Below, in pieces: positions 59,430 to 64,000 of a stretch of DNA of 64,000 nucleotides. Under the pieces are notes generated by a model that saw nothing but the letters and a program-made list of their open reading frames with translations, was not told where the DNA came from and ran no database searches. Each line of letters starts with the position of its first letter. The stretch's first letter is position 1. Where the stretch lies: assembly GCA_021732995.1 (NCBI GenBank), contig JAKFWA010000131.1:1-64000 (forward strand), in the 5' to 3' direction. Position numbers and translations under genes: made by a program. The DNA is from Planctomycetaceae bacterium (GTDB lineage Bacteria; Planctomycetota; Planctomycetia; Planctomycetales; Planctomycetaceae).

Positions 59430-59984
59430 ATGAGCTGGATTGAAGGACGGTTTGAAGAAGGTGTCGTGCTGTCGACTCTCGAACAGGCCATGAACTGGGC
59501 CAAAGAATCGAGCATTTGGCCGATGACGTTCGGTCTGGCTTGCTGCGCGATCGAGATGATGGCGACGGGAGCCAGCCGCTACGACTTGGACCGCTTCGGT
59601 GCCGGTGCGTTCCGCGCTAGCCCGCGTCAGGCGGACCTAATGATTGTCGCCGGTACGGTGAGCTTCAAAATGGCGTCCCGTGTCCGTCGTCTCTACGAGC
59701 AGATGCCCGATCCGAAGTACGTGATCGCGATGGGTGCCTGCACGGTCGGTGGCGGCCCGTACTTCAAGTGGGGCTATCACGTCGTGAAGGGCGTCGATCT
59801 GGTTGTCCCGGTCGACGTCTATGTGCCGGGCTGCCCGCCGCGTCCGGAAGCGCTCCTCGAAGGCATTATGCGTATTCAAGACAAGATTCGGGCGCGTCGA
59901 CTGGCAAAGGGTGCCATCGAAACGACCCCGGTCCCGCATCACAGTGGTTGTGTTGCGATTCCGGAAGTTCCGGAAGTTGTTTGA
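59430..59984 (+). CDS. nuoB: NADH-quinone oxidoreductase subunit B-like protein
   Basis: 184 residues. The four cysteines that hold the N2 cluster in complex I are all present: Cys38 and Cys39 ([12 protein letters not shown]), Cys104 ([12 protein letters not shown]) and Cys135 ([15 protein letters not shown]). The length matches NuoB. No other nuo gene is adjacent. It lies between sufR and sufC, 141 bases after the former and 146 before the latter. This could be a second copy of the subunit, or the only one in a split nuo set. Cytoplasmic face of the membrane if in complex I. Confidence 0.9.
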   Translation: MSWIEGRFEEGVVLSTLEQAMNWAKESSIWPMTFGLACCAIEMMATGASRYDLDRFGAGAFRASPRQADLMIVAGTVSFKMASRVRRLYEQMPDPKYVIAMGACTVGGGPYFKWGYHVVKGVDLVVPVDVYVPGCPPRPEALLEGIMRIQDKIRARRLAKGAIETTPVPHHSGCVAIPEVPEVV

Positions 59985-60130
59985 TTCAGTCGCATCGGTG
60001 TAGCAGCCGGTGAGTGTGCTCGATCGGTTTCGGTCGATGCCGGTGTGACTTTCCAGCAGCGCTTGGCGGCAAGGCGGCCGTCGAAAAGCTGTCGCAGCAG
60101 GCTCGGATGTCCGAGCCTTGATTCAGGATA

Positions 60131-60949
60131 ATGACTAGCAGCGTTCTTAAGATCTCTGATTTACGAGTTTCCGTTGACGACAAACCGATTCTTCGGGGCG
60201 TCGATCTGGAGATTCGACAAGGTGAAATTCACGCCCTGATGGGGCCGAACGGCTCCGGCAAAAGCACCCTGGCCTATGCATTGGCCGGGCATCCCAAGTA
60301 CGAGATTACCGGCGGCTCGATCGAGGTCGACGGCCAATCTCTGAATGAACTGGATGCTTGTGCTCGCGCTCGCCTGGGCATGTTTCTGGCGTTTCAGTAT
60401 CCAGTCACAATTCCCGGCGTGCGCGTCGCGGACTTCCTGCGACATGCCGTCACCAACATGCGAAACCCAGATCGCAAAGAAGGTGAAGGCCTGATGCCGA
60501 TGCGCGAATTCCGCACGGAATTGCGTTCGCAGATGGATGCCCTGGGCGTCGATGCCGAGTTCGCCCGCCGATACCTGAACGATGGCTTCTCCGGCGGTGA
60601 GAAGAAACGCATGGAGATCATCCAACTCGCCATGCTGAAGCCGAAGTTTGCCATCCTGGACGAGACCGATTCCGGCCTGGACAGCGATGCAGTGCGCGTC
60701 GTCAGCGAAGGTATCAACAAGCTGTCCGGTCCGCAGATGGGCGTGCTGATTATCACTCACCACGAACGCCTGCTGGAATTCAACCGACCACAATTCACGC
60801 ACGTGATGCTGGCCGGAAAAATCGTCGAAACGGGCGATGCGGGGCTGGCACATGAACTGCACGCTCACGGTTATGCGGGCGTCCGAGAACGACATCCAGT
60901 CGAAGCTGCGGAAGAAAAAGACATTGTGCCCGTCGCAGCGGGAGTCTGA
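60131..60949 (+). CDS. sufC: Fe-S cluster assembly ATPase SufC
   Basis: 272 residues. ABC-type ATPase of the SufBC2D scaffold. Walker A GPNGSGKST at about 39-47, Q-loop AFQYPVTIPGV, signature LNDGFSGGEKKRMEI, Walker B KFAILDETDSGLD, then the H-loop LIITHHERLL. The GGEKKR form of the signature is typical of SufC. The tail adds about 20 residues over the usual length (ERHPVEAAEEKDIVPVAAGV). It precedes sufB by 97 bases. Cytoplasmic. Confidence 0.96.
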   Translation: MTSSVLKISDLRVSVDDKPILRGVDLEIRQGEIHALMGPNGSGKSTLAYALAGHPKYEITGGSIEVDGQSLNELDACARARLGMFLAFQYPVTIPGVRVADFLRHAVTNMRNPDRKEGEGLMPMREFRTELRSQMDALGVDAEFARRYLNDGFSGGEKKRMEIIQLAMLKPKFAILDETDSGLDSDAVRVVSEGINKLSGPQMGVLIITHHERLLEFNRPQFTHVMLAGKIVETGDAGLAHELHAHGYAGVRERHPVEAAEEKDIVPVAAGV

Positions 60950-61046
60950 TACACACATCCGAGTAGCGAATTCGTTATATGCAGTCTGCCGGAACGCACG
61001 AATCCTGTTCGTGCGAATTGACACCGGCGATTAGAAGGTTGCGATT

Positions 61047-62462
61047 ATGTCGACGGAAACTCCTCTCAAAGCCGATCCAGATATTGGTGAATACCAATAT
61101 GGATTTCACGATTCGACCGATTTCTATTCGTTCAAAAGCCGCAAGGGACTCGACGAAGAAATCGTGCGACAGATTTCCGCGCTCAAAAAGGAGCCGGAAT
61201 GGATGTTGGACTTCCGGCTGAAGTCGCTGGAGATTTTCTTCTCCCGGCCCATGCCGAAGTGGGGCAGCAATCTCGACACCATCGACTTCCAGAACATCTT
61301 CTACTACATGCGCGCGTCCGATCGGCAAGAGACCAGTTGGGACGATGTGCCTGAGGAAGTTCGCCGCACCTACGATCGTCTGGGTATTCCCGAAGCGGAA
61401 AAGAAGTATCTCTCGGGCGTGAAGGCTCAGTATGAGTCTGAAGTCGTTTACGGCAGCTTGAAGGAAGAACTGTCCGAGCAGGGCGTGATTTTCACAGATA
61501 CCGACTCGGCGTTGCGTGAGCATCCAGAGCTGTTCCGCGAGTACTTCGGCACGATCATTCCGCCGACTGATAATAAGTTCGCGGCACTGAACTCTGCGGT
61601 CTGGTCAGGTGGCTCGTTCATCTACGTTCCGCCGGGCGTGCATATTGAATTCCCGTTGCAGGCTTACTTCCGGATCAACTCCCAGAACATGGGACAGTTT
61701 GAGCGCACATTGATCATCGTCGATGAAGGTGCGTCGGCTCACTATGTCGAAGGCTGCACGGCTCCGACGTATAGCTCGGAAAGTCTGCACTCGGCGGTGG
61801 TGGAAATCCTCGTCAAGAAGCGCGGCCGCTTCCGCTATACCACGATCCAGAACTGGGCGAACAACGTCTACAACCTCGTGACCAAGCGCGCGATGGCTTA
61901 CGGCGATTCGCTGATGGAATGGGTCGACGGTAACCTCGGCTCGAGGATCACCATGAAGTATCCGGCCATCTATCTGATGGAGCCGGGTGCTCGCGGTGAG
62001 ACTCTGTCGATCGCGTTTGCGAACAAGGGACAGCATCAGGACGCCGGCGCCAAGATGGTGCACTGTGCTCCGAATACGTCCAGTCGCGTGATTTCGAAGA
62101 GTATCAGCAAGGGCGGCGGACGCGCGAGCTATCGCGGTCTGGTCAAAGTTCAGAAGGGTGCGACCAACTGCAAGTCGAACGTCGTTTGCGACGCGTTGAT
62201 TCTGGACCCAGCCAGCCGCAGTGATACTTACCCATATATTGAAGTTGAAGAAGATCACACCACGATCGAACACGAGGCCAGTGTTTCCAAGATCGCGGAA
62301 GAGCAACTCTTCTACCTGATGAGCCGCGGGCTCAGCGAAGAAGAAGCTGCAGCGATTATCGTAACGGGCTTCATCGAGCCACTCGTCAAAGAGTTGCCGA
62401 TGGAATACGCAGTCGAAATGAATCGGCTGATTGAACTCCAGATGGAAGGCAGCGTGGGCTAA
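61047..62462 (+). CDS. sufB: Fe-S cluster assembly scaffold SufB
   Basis: 471 residues. The N-terminal part has [29 protein letters not shown]. The core beta-helix contains [28 protein letters not shown] and [15 protein letters not shown], then [35 protein letters not shown]. The string [13 protein letters not shown] holds the Cys of the SufB active pair. The end [41 protein letters not shown] is characteristic. It builds new Fe-S clusters with SufC and SufD. The length agrees with the family. Confidence 0.96.
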   Translation: MSTETPLKADPDIGEYQYGFHDSTDFYSFKSRKGLDEEIVRQISALKKEPEWMLDFRLKSLEIFFSRPMPKWGSNLDTIDFQNIFYYMRASDRQETSWDDVPEEVRRTYDRLGIPEAEKKYLSGVKAQYESEVVYGSLKEELSEQGVIFTDTDSALREHPELFREYFGTIIPPTDNKFAALNSAVWSGGSFIYVPPGVHIEFPLQAYFRINSQNMGQFERTLIIVDEGASAHYVEGCTAPTYSSESLHSAVVEILVKKRGRFRYTTIQNWANNVYNLVTKRAMAYGDSLMEWVDGNLGSRITMKYPAIYLMEPGARGETLSIAFANKGQHQDAGAKMVHCAPNTSSRVISKSISKGGGRASYRGLVKVQKGATNCKSNVVCDALILDPASRSDTYPYIEVEEDHTTIEHEASVSKIAEEQLFYLMSRGLSEEEAAAIIVTGFIEPLVKELPMEYAVEMNRLIELQMEGSVG

Positions 62463-62511
62463 CGCCGCGCAGCTTATACCATCATCTTCGTGTCAGAGAT
62501 TTGCGGCAGTT

Positions 62512-63108
62512 ATGTATATTACCGAGTCCGCTATTCGCGAAATCGAGCAGCGATACGGGGCGCCGCAATGTTTGTCGCGAGTAGTCCAAATGAATGAGCA
62601 GCAGTTGTCACTCGTCAAACGAGGACAACGAAACGGTCGACGTCACGACGTGACATTGTTCATTGTGCGTGATGACTCGGTCGCTCTGGTTCGCAAGCCC
62701 GGATATGCGCCGGGAGCGTATCGGGCACCGTCGGGCGGAGTGGAGTTAGGTGAGTCGTTCGAGGCGGGAGCGTTGCGTGAGGCTCGGGAGGAAACCGGCC
62801 TTGAGATCCGCCTGGAACGGTATCTGATCCGCTGCGAAGTGGATTTTCGCGGTGCCGGGGAGTCGATTCCCTGGGTCAGCCATGTGATGCTGGCGTCGTC
62901 GGATACAGTATCAATCGCTCCGATTGATACTCATGAGATTGAGGAGGCCCGCTGGGCCACGTTTGAAGAAGTCGCAGGACCTATTCGGTCGGCATTGCTG
63001 TCGAGCGGTTCACCCGGATTGAAGTATCGAGCGGAACTGGACGGGATGGCTTTGCAATTGGTGCGGGAGCGGTTGAACGCCGTCGGCACCTCCGGGAAAC
63101 AGATATGA
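62512..63108 (+). CDS. NUDIX hydrolase inside the suf cluster
   Basis: 198 residues from the ATG at 62512 (MYITESAIREIEQRYG). A full Nudix box GGVELGESFEAGALREAREETGLEI matches G-x5-E-x7-REUxEExGU, with the metal Glu set. Before it is VTLFIVRDDSVALVRKPGYAPGAYRAPSGG. Such enzymes cut a nucleoside diphosphate linked to another group; the substrate is unknown. Its stop overlaps the start of sufD by four bases (ATGA), so the two are coupled, which is unusual for a suf operon. It starts 49 bases after sufB. Confidence 0.9.
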   Translation: MYITESAIREIEQRYGAPQCLSRVVQMNEQQLSLVKRGQRNGRRHDVTLFIVRDDSVALVRKPGYAPGAYRAPSGGVELGESFEAGALREAREETGLEIRLERYLIRCEVDFRGAGESIPWVSHVMLASSDTVSIAPIDTHEIEEARWATFEEVAGPIRSALLSSGSPGLKYRAELDGMALQLVRERLNAVGTSGKQI

Positions 63109-64000
63109 CAACAGCAGTCGCGAAACCTACCACCGGATTCTCTGCCACCGCGTTTCAGGAGTTCCTTGAATCACGCGTCGAGCCCACGTGGCTTACAGCT
63201 CAGCGGCGGCAGGCGTTTGACGCCTATCGCGAGAAGCTCAGCAGCGGGCTGGACCCGGAAGAGTGGAAACGCGTCGAACTGCGCACGTTCCGGCCGGACC
63301 AGTTTCAGGTGAAGCGCGAAGGTGCCGCATCCGGCATGGGCACGCTGATGCAGGACCGAGCTGAGTTCGCGGGCGCAGTCGTGCATGTGGACGGTCAGTG
63401 TCAGCGACAAAACCTGTCTGCGGAACTGGCGGCCAAGGGAGTGCTGTTCGGCGATCTGAATACCATCGCCCGCGATCACGGTGAGGTCATTCAGTCACAC
63501 CTGAGCACACGCGGCGTGCCGACTGATCGAGATCGTTTTACCGCGTGGCATTCGGCGTTCTGCACGGGCGGAACAGTGCTGTACGTGCCGCGAGGGGTTG
63601 TTATCGAGCAGCCGCTTTACAGCCTGATCGCGTTGTCTCAAGACGGTGCGGCCGACTTCAGCCATACGCTCGTGATTCTGGAAGACGGTGCCGAAGCGAC
63701 GCTGCTGGAAGAAACGGCATCCGCGAATCCTGATATCTCCGGCCTGCACGTCGGAGCGGTGGAATTGCTGCTCGGTTCGGGCGCTCGCCTGCGTTACGCG
63801 CAGTTGCAGAACTGGAACTCCAAGACCTGGCACTTCGCCCATCAGGCTGGCCGAGTCGCTGGCAATGGCTCGCTGCAGTGGACGGTGGGCGGCATCGGGG
63901 CCAAGCTGGCTCACATTCATCAGACGGTCGACCTGGATGGCCGTGGCGCGGAAGCTCAGGTCAACGGCGTGACCTTCGCGACCGATAAGCAAGTCCTCAG
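63105..64000 (+). CDS. sufD: Fe-S cluster assembly protein SufD (cut by the window edge)
   Basis: Partial: 298 complete codons, open to the last base. The start ATG overlaps the NUDIX stop. Early sequence MTTAVAKPTTGFSATAFQEFLESR, then the core beta-helix FTAWHSAFCTGGTVLYVPRGVVIEQPLYSLIALSQDGAADFSHTLVILEDGAEATLLEE and LRYAQLQNWNSKTWHFAHQAGRVAGNGSLQWTVGGIG. This is the SufB/SufD fold, with the shorter N-terminus of SufD. It is the partner of SufB in the SufBC2D scaffold. The rest of the gene lies outside the window. Confidence 0.93.
   Translation, partial: MTTAVAKPTTGFSATAFQEFLESRVEPTWLTAQRRQAFDAYREKLSSGLDPEEWKRVELRTFRPDQFQVKREGAASGMGTLMQDRAEFAGAVVHVDGQCQRQNLSAELAAKGVLFGDLNTIARDHGEVIQSHLSTRGVPTDRDRFTAWHSAFCTGGTVLYVPRGVVIEQPLYSLIALSQDGAADFSHTLVILEDGAEATLLEETASANPDISGLHVGAVELLLGSGARLRYAQLQNWNSKTWHFAHQAGRVAGNGSLQWTVGGIGAKLAHIHQTVDLDGRGAEAQVNGVTFATDKQVL

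Overview
The window looks like a chromosomal segment of a planctomycete (order Planctomycetales-like). The pointers are inferred from gene content. They include an RTX-type repeat protein with the planctomycete-typical N-terminal LEDRSLLT motif, a TatC with a greatly enlarged first periplasmic loop, and a caspase-like domain fused to an FGE-like domain. They also include a large von Willebrand A/amidotransferase-like membrane protein, a polytopic TPR protein, a suf cluster behind a SufR-like repressor, many secreted or lipid-anchored proteins of unknown function, and GTG/TTG starts. No phage, IS element, CRISPR array or rRNA was seen. One tRNA-Thr(CGT) is present.

Layout. 0.3-1.7 kb: minus-strand stress-type genes (PRC-barrel protein, glutaredoxin-like protein, CsbD), then tRNA-Thr. 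2.4-2.9 kb: speD. 3-9 kb: four tandem paralogous membrane-anchored proteins with a pseudopilin-like C-terminal block, the clearest lineage-specific expansion here. 9.3-19.2 kb: a conserved unknown, a VWA membrane protein, a small two-helix membrane protein, gamma-glutamyltransferase, a polytopic TPR protein and a small lipoprotein. 19.7-29.3 kb: metabolism and housekeeping (acetyl-CoA synthetase, thioesterase, STAS protein, LOG-family protein, GNAT, enolase-superfamily enzyme, a three-unit RidA-like protein, nucleoside phosphorylase, TatC). 29.6-34.7 kb: secreted unknown, GT4 glycosyltransferase, HpcH/HpaI aldolase, sterol-desaturase-family hydroxylase.

34.7-40.0 kb is a plus-strand glycan gene set: GT39-type membrane transferase, left-handed beta-helix acyltransferase, GT2 transferase, Gfo/Idh/MocA dehydrogenase and DegT/DnrJ aminotransferase. 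Together these resemble the WlbA/WlbB/WlbC logic for building an N-acetylated amino sugar and attaching it to a carrier. 41.8-40.1 kb is a compact, translationally coupled minus-strand five-gene cluster: unknown, CesT-like chaperone, STAS anti-anti-sigma factor, membrane-anchored half acyl-carrier-like protein, unknown. It is the best candidate in the window for an undescribed system. 42.0-44.6 kb encodes the RTX protein with its own terminator.

45-57 kb holds a His-rich-tailed membrane protein, a beta-helix protein, an HExxH lipoprotein, an NAD-dependent epimerase-like SDR, a repeat-rich non-coding stretch, a DUF2306 protein, the caspase/FGE-like fusion, a lipoprotein with repeated NTF2-like units and a membrane-anchored PQQ-like propeller. 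57.1-58.2 kb: a FliA/WhiG-type sigma factor and a small membrane protein. 58.6-64 kb: sufR-like regulator with a palindromic operator, an isolated nuoB-like gene, sufC, sufB, a NUDIX hydrolase overlapping sufD, and sufD running off the right edge.

Several families of intergenic palindromes recur between genes. One of them keeps its loop while both stem strands change together. All coordinates and motif assignments come from reading the sequence; no database search was possible.
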